Below, in pieces: positions 1 to 6,847 of a DNA stretch of 64,000 nucleotides (within the stretch, counting starts at the first letter, position 1; each line of letters opens with the position of its first letter). Source of the stretch: Sulfitobacter sp. JL08 (GTDB lineage Bacteria; Pseudomonadota; Alphaproteobacteria; Rhodobacterales; Rhodobacteraceae). The stretch lies in assembly GCF_003352045.1 (NCBI RefSeq), contig NZ_CP025815.1:2418001-2482000 (forward strand), in the 5' to 3' direction. Below the pieces are notes generated by a model. That model was given only the letters and a program-made list of their open reading frames with translations, was not told the DNA's origin and did no database searches. A program made the position numbers and the translations under genes.

Positions 1-654
1 CTTGTGCAACACAAGCGTTGGAGCCTTGATGGATGGAAGGATGTCGGTGATGTCGATCTGACTGTTAACTTTCATGATTTCGATCAGATCGCGTGGCGAG
101 GCTCCAGTTCTTTCGTACTTTCCCCACCACTCCTGAAATGCGGGATCATTTCCAGTCTCTGGACAGAAGAGCGGTAGTGCTGCGCCGCTCCCCCAGTGTT
201 CTTCTGCATAGTCAAACAACTGGCTCAACGCCTCATCGCTTGGGAACCAAGATTCAAAGCGGGCAAAGGCGCCATACAATATCAAACCCTCGCACCGTTG
301 TGCTTGATATGCCGCGAACACCGAGGCGAGAGAGCCCCCTTCGGAGATGCCCATAACAAAGGCTGTTTCCATGCTAGCCGCGTCCATGATCGCGCGGATG
401 TCGTCCATTCTTTTGTCCATGTCGGGAACAGCTACACCGCGGTCAGACAGGCCCGTGCCTCGCTTGTCGAACATTGCCACCTTAGCGAATTGACCTAAGC
501 GCTTCAGCCACTTCGCAAAATTGGGTTCCTCCCAATATGTTTCGATCTGTGAAATGAAGCCGGGTACCAAAACAAGGTTTTTCGGCCCCTGTCCATAAAC
601 CTGATATGCGATATGCACATCGTCGCTCTTGGTATATTGCGTTTTTGGCATCAT
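1..654 (-). CDS. alpha/beta hydrolase, 3' end cut off by the window
   Basis: Open reading frame of 218 codons that begins at 654 and runs off the left edge without a stop. A strong AGGAGG lies 6-7 bases upstream (a second ATG follows immediately at 651). The protein opens MMPKTQYTKSDDVHIAYQVY and has the hydrolase landmarks: an early LVPGF strand/loop, FDKRGTGLSD, and the nucleophile elbow GISEGGS near residue 105. This fold and wording match the hydrolase half of hydrolase-cyclase fusions of the mycobacterial Rv1900c kind, so the missing C-terminus could carry a cyclase domain. That is inference. The gene diverges from a stand-alone class III cyclase at 1017, which makes a link to cyclic-nucleotide signalling plausible. 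The substrate is unknown. Confidence 0.85.
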   Translation of the reverse strand, partial: MMPKTQYTKSDDVHIAYQVYGQGPKNLVLVPGFISQIETYWEEPNFAKWLKRLGQFAKVAMFDKRGTGLSDRGVAVPDMDKRMDDIRAIMDAASMETAFVMGISEGGSLASVFAAYQAQRCEGLILYGAFARFESWFPSDEALSQLFDYAEEHWGSGAALPLFCPETGNDPAFQEWWGKYERTGASPRDLIEIMKVNSQIDITDILPSIKAPTLVLHK

Positions 655-1016
655 GCGCGTCCCTCCTTGGGACAACTCCTTTAGCACGGGCAGACTATGA
701 CGGCGCTAGATTTCTCGCAACGCTCACGTGGATGAACCTTTCATCCAAATAAAAGTCAGATATTCAGTTTATGTTGAAAAGCGCGCGGGGCGGCTCGTCC
801 CGCGTTGCAGACCTTGATGCGATGCGCGGCGAAGGTCCGGATCGAGCCCTCTTTGACAAATTCTGCACAGCACACGAATGTCGGCTTAATACCCATCAAG
901 GCGCCATTTTGCTAATCTGCAATCTTGAAGAGCTATTCGATGCGCGTAAAAGAAAAGCGAATGCTTGGAAATGATTGTGCAAGCGACAGCCGTTGGAACT
1001 TTAGACTGAGGGTCTT
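655..1016. other. intergenic region with a short copy of the dispersed repeat
   Basis: Divergent promoter region between the hydrolase and the cyclase. Bases 796-849 match the tail of the intergenic repeat family seen elsewhere in the window (it ends with the family's GAGCCC terminus). A 67-codon reading frame here begins just before the repeat and has no recognisable protein content, so it is not called as a gene. Confidence 0.5.
796..849 (+). repeat. short divergent copy of the dispersed intergenic repeat
   Basis: Begins CGTCCCGCGTTGCAG and ends CGGATCGAGCCC, the start and end blocks of the longer copies at 24951-25107 and 41581-41736. The middle is missing. Low identity makes the exact limits uncertain. 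Confidence 0.4.
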
Positions 1017-1991
1017 ATGGAACGCTCGGAAATGACACGAAACTCGCCAGAACTCCTATCAGTTTGCCGTCGTTGGTTTGACGCTGTTCAACGAATGCGT
1101 GGAAATGAGGTTCAGAACATTTTAACTGATAAAGACCACATGCTGTTCATCGGAACCGGGGAAGATGAACTTTGGTCAGGCAGGGCAGTGAAAGCCGGTA
1201 TCGCAGACTTTTTCGGCTCAATCCCTACAATCATAAAGCAGGAGGAGACCTTTGGCGAAGCTTATGAAAATGGCCGAGTGGGATGGGCTTGCTTTACGCA
1301 CAACGTTGTTCTGGCCCATCAGCCGGACAAAGTTTTCCCTGTTCGGAACACCCTGATATTTGCTTTAGAAGACGGTTTTTGGAGGATGGTGCATCGTCAT
1401 GGCTCCGTCCCTCTTCCAAATGAAGAGTTCGTCGGCTCGAAGCAAACAGCGATTGCAGATTTGGTCGCTGCGGCCGCAGAGGGTTTCGCAATTGACCAGC
1501 AGGATGGTCTTGCGTCGATCATGTTCACCGACATCGTCAATTCGTCAGGACTAGCATCCGTCATGGGGGACCGCTTATGGACATCGGTAGTCTCTGAACA
1601 CTTCAAACAACTTCGGGCCATCGTAGAAGAAGCGAATGGGCAATTTGTTAAGTCGTTGGGCGATGGAACGTTGTCCAGCTTTCCTAAACCCGAATTGGCG
1701 CTTGATGCAGCACGGCGTATTCATGAAACCATCGAGCGGTCAGGCGGCCCTTCTATCTCCGTGCGCGTCGGAATTCATTCTGGAAGTGTTGTCAGGAAAG
1801 ACGATGACTTCTTCGGCGCAGTTGTCAACAAGGCCGCGCGTATCACGGCAATTGCTGCGCCAAACGAAACTTGGGTTTCCGATGCGACGTCCGAACAGGT
1901 CAACGAAAATTCTCACTACCATTTTGTCGAAGTCGGGTTCTTCGAGCTTGATGGGTTTGAAGGTGAGCACTTGATCCGGTCACTGAAATGA
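1017..1991 (+). CDS. class III adenylate/guanylate cyclase with N-terminal SnoaL/NTF2-like domain
   Basis: 324 residues; the start is supported by GAGGG 6 bases upstream of ATG. Residues 1-140 look like a SnoaL/NTF2-like cone domain (compare KAGIADFFGSIP and the tryptophan-rich strands), a likely ligand or dimerisation module. Residues 165-320 are a CYCc catalytic domain: SIMFTDIVNSS carries the first metal-binding Asp (about D172), VKSLGDGTLSSF the second (about D216), followed by VRVGIHSGSV and DFFGAVVNKAARI. The expected reaction is ATP (or GTP) to cyclic nucleotide plus pyrophosphate. No membrane segment or signal peptide is visible, so it should be cytosolic. ATP versus GTP preference cannot be settled by eye. 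It diverges from the hydrolase at 1-654. Confidence 0.88.
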   Translation: MERSEMTRNSPELLSVCRRWFDAVQRMRGNEVQNILTDKDHMLFIGTGEDELWSGRAVKAGIADFFGSIPTIIKQEETFGEAYENGRVGWACFTHNVVLAHQPDKVFPVRNTLIFALEDGFWRMVHRHGSVPLPNEEFVGSKQTAIADLVAAAAEGFAIDQQDGLASIMFTDIVNSSGLASVMGDRLWTSVVSEHFKQLRAIVEEANGQFVKSLGDGTLSSFPKPELALDAARRIHETIERSGGPSISVRVGIHSGSVVRKDDDFFGAVVNKAARITAIAAPNETWVSDATSEQVNENSHYHFVEVGFFELDGFEGEHLIRSLK

Positions 1992-2059
1992 GGGCGGGAG
2001 AGCTATTGTTGCAGAACGTTTTCGAAAGCGGACATTTGGGCACCCGCAGCGAAAGCTCA

Positions 2060-2119
2060 CTCCGTCCCGCTCAGCCGACATCGGTGCAGCCTGCGGCGAA
2101 GGTTCGTTCCGAGCCAAAG
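2060..2119 (+). repeat. probable degenerate copy of the dispersed intergenic repeat
   Basis: The string TCCGTCCCGCTCAGCCGACA followed by GCGGCGAAGGTTCGTTCCGAGCC resembles the start and end blocks of the family. It lies between the cyclase and the Hint-domain gene. Weak match. Confidence 0.3.
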
Positions 2120-2240
2120 TAGCCTACATTTCGTGCTTGAGAAACTGCGTGAAGACGGTGCCTTTTTCCAAACACAGTTTGGTCAAATTGGGTTTGTGTT
2201 TTGCCGCTATCAGGCTCGTAGGCAGAGAAGGAAGTAAAAA

Positions 2241-3149
2241 ATGGCCAGTCAAGAGGTAACTGGACCCTCAGTTCTAACAATATTAGCAGGTCAGACGTCT
2301 ACGTCTGGACAATATACCGCTTCTAAAGCACCGGCGACGTGGTCCGTGGCCGTGCAAAACGACGGCGCGCTCGACCCAGGCGAATACACCGTCACCGTAT
2401 CCGCTTTAGGCCTAGTCACAGTGACATTACTTCCGGGTGCAACGATACCACCAACGGGTGTGACGATGTCCTTGGTAGTGAGCGCCTCATCCGGCAACGG
2501 TAACGGCAACAACGACTCACTCATTGTGTCTGTGCAGATTGATGCGGATGCAGTGCCTTGTTTTGTTGCAGGAACCTTAATTGATACTGAGACTGGCTCG
2601 CGCCCTGTGGAAGAACTGCAAGTTGGAGACCGTGTTTTAACCCACGACGGAAATAGCAAAAAGATCCGATGGGTTGGCTCACGACGGCTGGACTCGCAAA
2701 GTCTGCGGAACTTTCCAAACCTCAGGCCAGTGCTGATCAAGCGAGATGCCCTGGGTCAAGGACGGCCGAAGAGAGATTTATATGTATCGCCCCAGCACCG
2801 GATATTCATCTGCGGCTGGCGTGCCGAGTTGCTGTTTGGCGAGTATGGTGTACTAGTACCTGCGGTGCATTTGGTAAACGATCAAACGATAATTCGAAGC
2901 CCATCAAACAAACCCGTCACGTATTATCACTTTGCAACGGAACAGCATCAGATCGTCTTCGCCAACTCACTTCCCGCCGAAACTCTGTATCCGGGTGACA
3001 TGGCGTTGTCCGCAGTGACGCATTCGGATGCGCTGGAACTCTTGACAATATTCCCTGAATTGTTGGACCCGTCAGGCAAGGCGGCACCTTCATTATATGC
3101 ACGTTGTCTGCGAGGTCACGAAGGGCAAATAATTGGCGCCATCAACTAG
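2241..3149 (+). CDS. Hint (Hedgehog/intein) domain protein
   Basis: 302 residues; GAAGGAAG precedes the ATG at about 8 bases. Residues 1-100 form a Ser/Thr/Gly-rich beta-type region ending in a SGNGNGNND linker. Residues 106-260 are a Hint_2-type autoprocessing domain: the N-terminal cysteine in VPCFVAGTLI (C107), the block A phrase VEELQVGDRVLTHDG, and the block B histidine in YVSPQHRIFI. Hint domains cleave the peptide bond before the Cys by an N-to-S acyl shift. In Rhodobacterales such proteins often end large exported or calcium-binding proteins, but this one is short and has no clear signal peptide. About 40 residues follow the Hint core. Its biological role is unknown. Confidence 0.82.
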   Translation: MASQEVTGPSVLTILAGQTSTSGQYTASKAPATWSVAVQNDGALDPGEYTVTVSALGLVTVTLLPGATIPPTGVTMSLVVSASSGNGNGNNDSLIVSVQIDADAVPCFVAGTLIDTETGSRPVEELQVGDRVLTHDGNSKKIRWVGSRRLDSQSLRNFPNLRPVLIKRDALGQGRPKRDLYVSPQHRIFICGWRAELLFGEYGVLVPAVHLVNDQTIIRSPSNKPVTYYHFATEQHQIVFANSLPAETLYPGDMALSAVTHSDALELLTIFPELLDPSGKAAPSLYARCLRGHEGQIIGAIN

Positions 3150-3532
3150 CCGTTCGCTTCGGGCTACCAATGCTAGGGCGCTCTAGTGCCAATTGGCTTC
3201 GATACGATATCACGATGCGACAGAGTCGGCATAGTTTAAATAGAAGTCCGTTCTGTCCCGCATGTGAGACATACGTCGCAACCGCAGCGAACGTCCGGTC
3301 CTGGTGAAAGCAGTCGTTTAGAACCAAAACTTCGAATTTCCGGTTGTGAGCGGCTGCTTAACGCGACGAACCGGTCATCAGAGAAGAACAGTCGAATGAC
3401 TGCATCGAGCCCAGAGTCACCGATGCTGCGGTTTGCGCGAATGACTGCTTCTCATTACAGAAATGGGGCGCGCCGTCGGCCCATGTGCCGGGCGCATCCC
3501 CCCTCAATTTCGATACCTTCTGCCTGCAAAAT
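3150..3532. other. intergenic region holding a full-length dispersed repeat
   Basis: Between the Hint gene and the convergent oxidoreductase. The 155-bp repeat at 3258-3412 fills much of it, followed by a tail that includes GAATGACTGCTTCTCATTAC. No coding sequence could be supported. Confidence 0.6.
3258..3412 (+). repeat. dispersed intergenic repeat, 155 bp, copy A
   Basis: Runs from CCGCATGTGAGACATACG to GACTGCATCGAGCCC. It differs from the copy at 5865-6019 at only three positions by my alignment and has the same length and orientation, so the two are a near-perfect direct repeat flanking the oxidoreductase/HxlR pair. Confidence 0.9.
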
Positions 3533-4954
3533 TCACGGATCAGGCTGGATCATGACATTGGCGCGGAACAGATTGGCTGGATCGACCTTTGCCTTGATGC
3601 TCTCAAGCCGCGCCTGATTGGCGCCAAACGCGCCTTTGCTCCGCTCTTCTCCGGCTTCAGGAACGAAATTGATATAGACACTGCCTTCAGCGAGCGGTGT
3701 GGCCTTGTCGAACAACGCGCGCGCCCACGTCTTGCAGACCGCATCTTGATTTTCATTGGTCCATCGGGCGTGAATGTTCATCGCATAGCGCGTTTTCCGG
3801 TGCGCGTAAGCCATCGCGTCCTCATCTACACGACCTGCTGCCCCGCCCAACTGTGCGACGAATATCTCGCACTCGTCGGTCGGCAGATCACTCGCCGCCT
3901 CGACCATCAGGTCGACCACATCGTCAGTTAGTTCCGTGAAGTCGTGCGACTTCCAATAGTTTCTGGCGCCCTCAGTAAGCAGGGGATCGAAGGCCGATTG
4001 CCATCCGGTGTAGGGATGCAGTGAAACGCCATCGGCGATGGGGTTACCGATTGACCGCAGCGGAGCCAGTGCCTCCTCGCTCTCGCTAAGCAAACCGGCA
4101 AAGGCCATGGGCATCAGCAGGACAGTCTTGCCATGATGCTCGGGCGCAAGAAACGGGAGTGGCGGTGCCTTTCGAAGCACGAACCAGCAGGTCGCTTCGT
4201 CGGGCAATCTGGCCGCGATGTCGCGATACATTTTCAGGGCGGATGCTGCGTCCTCAAGCGAATGAACGACCGGACCCGTCATCATCGACGTCTCGACTGG
4301 ATGAAGTTCGAATTCGAATTCCGTCACGATGCCAAAATTGCCACTGCCACCCCGGATTGCCCAGAATAGGTCTGCGTTTTCATCTGCGGATGCCCTTTTC
4401 AAACCGCCGTCGGCGGTCACGATCCGCACCGAGACGATATTGTCGACGGTGTGCCCGTACTTGCGCGACAGCCACCCGTAGCCACCCCCCAGAGCCAGAC
4501 CGGCGATTCCGGTCGTAGAATTGATCCCGGTCGGCACGGCCAGACCGAAGGCCTGGGTTTCGTGATCCACATCACCCAGCAATGCCCCGGGCTGAACGAA
4601 TGCCCGCCGCCCCTCAGGATCGACGCGAACGGCCCGCAACCCCGAAAGGTCGATCATGAGTCCATTGTCGCAAACCGCGCTTCCGGCGATATTATGTCCG
4701 CCGCCACGCACCGAAGTCAGCAGTCCATGTTCAGCCGCAAACTGGACGGCGGTGATAATATCTGCGGTGCCAGTGCACTCGGCGATCAGGGCAGGTTGCT
4801 TATCGATCATTCCGTTCCAGATGCGCCGGGCATTGTCGTAGTCAGGGTGATCCTTGCGAAGGAGTCGGCCCCTCATTGCCGTTTCGAGATCGTTGATCGC
4901 TTCTTCGCCAATGCTCATTCGTTCCCCATTCAGGGTTTGAAATTCTGTGCCCAT
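3533..4954 (-). CDS. FAD-linked oxidoreductase, berberine-bridge (BBE) family
   Basis: 473 residues. The start at 4954 has GGAGG six bases upstream; a second in-frame ATG (MSIGEEA) is less well placed. Residues about 45-220 are the FAD_binding_4 (PCMH-type) domain. SVRGGGHNIAG carries the His (about H87) that normally bonds covalently to the FAD 8-alpha methyl; then come LALGGGYGWLSRKYG, where the second (cysteinyl) attachment of bicovalent enzymes is not evident, and WAIRGGSGNFGIVTEFEF. The C-terminus has the BBE motif YINFVPEAG and the closing VDPANLFRANVMIQP. Such enzymes oxidise alcohols, sugars or alkaloid-like substrates; the substrate here is unknown. It is transcribed away from an HxlR regulator, with a palindrome between them. 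Confidence 0.9.
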   Translation of the reverse strand: MGTEFQTLNGERMSIGEEAINDLETAMRGRLLRKDHPDYDNARRIWNGMIDKQPALIAECTGTADIITAVQFAAEHGLLTSVRGGGHNIAGSAVCDNGLMIDLSGLRAVRVDPEGRRAFVQPGALLGDVDHETQAFGLAVPTGINSTTGIAGLALGGGYGWLSRKYGHTVDNIVSVRIVTADGGLKRASADENADLFWAIRGGSGNFGIVTEFEFELHPVETSMMTGPVVHSLEDAASALKMYRDIAARLPDEATCWFVLRKAPPLPFLAPEHHGKTVLLMPMAFAGLLSESEEALAPLRSIGNPIADGVSLHPYTGWQSAFDPLLTEGARNYWKSHDFTELTDDVVDLMVEAASDLPTDECEIFVAQLGGAAGRVDEDAMAYAHRKTRYAMNIHARWTNENQDAVCKTWARALFDKATPLAEGSVYINFVPEAGEERSKGAFGANQARLESIKAKVDPANLFRANVMIQPDP

Positions 4955-5013
4955 CTTTTCCTCCGTGGTTCTGCGTGGATTCGATAATCACGTTGCAGGT
5001 CGGTGGCGCGAAA

Positions 5014-5038
5014 AACCAGTCCACGGATTGGACTGGTT
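5014..5038. promoter_or_regulatory. perfect palindrome, probable HxlR operator
   Basis: AACCAGTCCA - CGGAT - TGGACTGGTT: 10-bp perfect arms around a 5-bp spacer, inside the 130-bp divergent promoter region between the oxidoreductase and the HxlR-family gene. Dyad symmetry of this size suits a dimeric winged-helix regulator. Binding itself is inferred. Confidence 0.75.
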
Positions 5039-5084
5039 CGTGAGACGCGCCATGAGTATGTAAGTATAGACGGAGGTAACGTAG

Positions 5085-5810
5085 ATGAGCTCTGAAAAAG
5101 GCTACGGTCAGTATTGTCCGCTTGCGATGGCCAGCGAAATGCTCGGCAACAAATGGACGATGCTCGTAATCCGCGAGCTTCTCGACGGATCGAACAGCTT
5201 CAACGATATCGCACGGGGCCTGCCGCTTGCCTCTCGATCTTTACTGGCGCGACGGCTGCGTGACCTGCAAGAATGCGGCCTTGTCGAACACCGTGCAGGA
5301 ACGCGGGGAAAGTCAGGCGACTACCGGCTTACAGAGGCCGGAAAAGCATTGTCGAGCGTGGTTCGTGCGATGGCGATCTGGGGCCAGGAATGGATCGACG
5401 AAGAGCCGTCCCTCAAGGACATCGACGTTCGATTTTTGATGTGGGACATGCGGCGCAACGTAAAGCCCGCAAGCTTTCTACCTGACCCGTTCACCGTGCA
5501 ATTCATCTTTTCGGACGCGCCGGACGGATTGACAGATCATTGGCTCGTTTTTGAAAGCGATGATGTCGACCTGTGCTATGTCGATCCAGGGCGTGAGATT
5601 GATGTTTTCGTCGAGACAGATTTACGCACCATGACCCGCGTCTGGATGGGCTGGCGCGATCTCGATGACGCGGTGAGGGAGGGTGCCATCGATATCACCG
5701 GTCGAGAAGCAATCGTCAAAAGGTCACGTGATTGGCTGGGCCTCAGCGGCTTGTCCGGTATTTCTAAGCAACCTATAGAAAATCGCGTGGGTGGCGCAGG
5801 TTCGACATAG
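5085..5810 (+). CDS. HxlR-family transcriptional regulator with C-terminal extension
   Basis: 241 residues; CGGAGGT lies 8-10 bases before the ATG. Residues 5-105 are an HxlR winged helix: YCPLAMASEMLGNKWTMLVI, then IARGLPLASRSLLARRLRDL (recognition helix) and GKSGDYRLTEAGKAL (wing). Residues 130-230 form an extra domain resembling the SCP2-like ligand-binding extension of longer HxlR proteins (usual HxlR length is about 110-150). It is expected to sense a small molecule and control the divergent FAD oxidoreductase through the palindrome at 5014-5038. The last 15 residues look poorly conserved. Confidence 0.9.
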   Translation: MSSEKGYGQYCPLAMASEMLGNKWTMLVIRELLDGSNSFNDIARGLPLASRSLLARRLRDLQECGLVEHRAGTRGKSGDYRLTEAGKALSSVVRAMAIWGQEWIDEEPSLKDIDVRFLMWDMRRNVKPASFLPDPFTVQFIFSDAPDGLTDHWLVFESDDVDLCYVDPGREIDVFVETDLRTMTRVWMGWRDLDDAVREGAIDITGREAIVKRSRDWLGLSGLSGISKQPIENRVGGAGST

Positions 5811-5864
5811 TATCTCTGACGGGGAAGCGGTCATTCGTGTTACTGCCGCGAGTGTCTGAAAAGT

Positions 5865-6019
5865 CCGCATGTGAGACATACGTCGCAACCGCAGCGAACG
5901 TCCGGTCCTGGTGAAAGCAGTCGTTTAAAACCAAAACTTCGAATTTCCGGTTGTGAACGGCTGCTTAACGCGACGAACCGGTCATCAGAGAAAAACAGTC
6001 GAATGACTGCATCGAGCCC
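5865..6019 (+). repeat. dispersed intergenic repeat, 155 bp, copy B
   Basis: Same length and orientation as 3258-3412, with three substitutions. It ends 24 bases before the FNR-like box of the Hsp20 gene. Confidence 0.9.
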
Positions 6020-6043
6020 AAAGCTTCCGTTAATCTAGCCGGT

Positions 6044-6057
6044 TTGACTTAAATCAT
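6044..6057. promoter_or_regulatory. FNR/DNR-like binding box
   Basis: TTGAC-TTAA-ATCAT. The CRP/FNR-family consensus is TTGAY-N4-RTCAA, so only the final base deviates. It sits 61 bases before the Hsp20 start codon, a distance compatible with a class II activator site. Regulation by oxygen or nitric oxide is an inference from this match and from the identity of the downstream genes. Confidence 0.5.
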
Positions 6058-6118
6058 ACCGCGTTTGCCGACGCCTGCTAAACTGCCTATCCGACAAAAT
6101 TGGATGGGAGAAAATTCG

Positions 6119-6604
6119 ATGACCAAGCGCAACTGGTTACCCGCATTTTTTGATGGCGAAAAGGATGACGCTAATGATCCTTTTGGCGCTCTTCGAAAAC
6201 AAATGGATGAAATGTTCGAAGACTTTGGCAAGAACCTTCCCATGAAGTCCGGTGGGCTCTCTGTTCGTTCGAATGTCAGCGAGACTGAGAAAGAAGTTTG
6301 TATCACTGCCGAGCTGCCAGGCATCAGCATGGAAGATGTCGATGTTTCGATTGAAGGGAACCGTATCTGCGTCAGTGGTGAAAAAGTTTCTGAAGAGGAA
6401 GAGAAGAAAGAGGACGAAGGCCGTCAGTTTCGCCGAGTCGAGCGGACGTCAGGCTCCTTCAGGCGTGACATGACCATGCCGTTTGAGATCGATCCCGACA
6501 GCGTGAAGGCCCACGCGAAGGACGGCGTGCTGACCGTGACAATTCCAAAACCACCCGAGCAGGTGGCGAAAGCAAAGAAGATCAAAATCGAGTCTTCGGG
6601 ATAA
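6119..6604 (+). CDS. Hsp20/alpha-crystallin small heat-shock protein
   Basis: 161 residues from the ATG at 6119, chosen because GGGAG lies about 8 bases upstream; longer in-frame starts at 6065 and 6104 lack this. The N-terminal arm (about residues 1-45) contains FDGEKDDANDPFGALRKQMD. The alpha-crystallin domain (about 50-150) runs from SNVSETEKEVCITAELPG through the acidic loop SEEEEKKEDEG and FRRDMTMPFEIDPDSV to the closing GVLTVTIPKP. It is an ATP-independent holdase that keeps unfolded proteins soluble in the cytosol. It is followed by a strong hairpin and then the PRTase-hydrolase-esterase fusion. Confidence 0.93.
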   Translation: MTKRNWLPAFFDGEKDDANDPFGALRKQMDEMFEDFGKNLPMKSGGLSVRSNVSETEKEVCITAELPGISMEDVDVSIEGNRICVSGEKVSEEEEKKEDEGRQFRRVERTSGSFRRDMTMPFEIDPDSVKAHAKDGVLTVTIPKPPEQVAKAKKIKIESSG

Positions 6605-6628
6605 GCAATTACCCGAAAACTAAACAGA

Positions 6629-6673
6629 AGGGCCCCGTGGCGGTTCACATATAGCGATCCGCCACGGGGCCCT
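6629..6673. terminator. 15-bp perfect hairpin after the Hsp20 gene
   Basis: The arm AGGGCCCCGTGGCGG and its exact reverse complement are separated by a 15-base loop. There is no T-tract, so it may stabilise the hsp20 transcript or reduce readthrough into the next gene rather than stop transcription fully. Confidence 0.65.
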
Positions 6674-6847
6674 CGGCGCGCGATGCATCTGATGATTGGA
6701 ATGAAGCCGCGAGGACAAGGTTGTACCAACAAGTCACTACCCTTCGCGTCTACTTGCCCTGTTTGCGTTCGAGCAGAAAGCCGTTGACGACTTTCTGCTG
6801 CAAGGAGTCCGCTTTCATCGCGAAGAAGTAACTGTGGGAGGAATGCT

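Larger units (their letters stand above)
5811..6118. other. intergenic region: dispersed repeat plus promoter of the Hsp20 gene
   Basis: Contains the repeat copy at 5865-6019, followed directly by an FNR/DNR-like box (6044-6057) and the leader of the small heat-shock gene. No further coding sequence is seen. Confidence 0.6.

Noticed and set aside
771-974. 67-codon open frame on the plus strand
   Set aside because: It begins just before a dispersed-repeat copy and has no recognisable domain or ribosome site.
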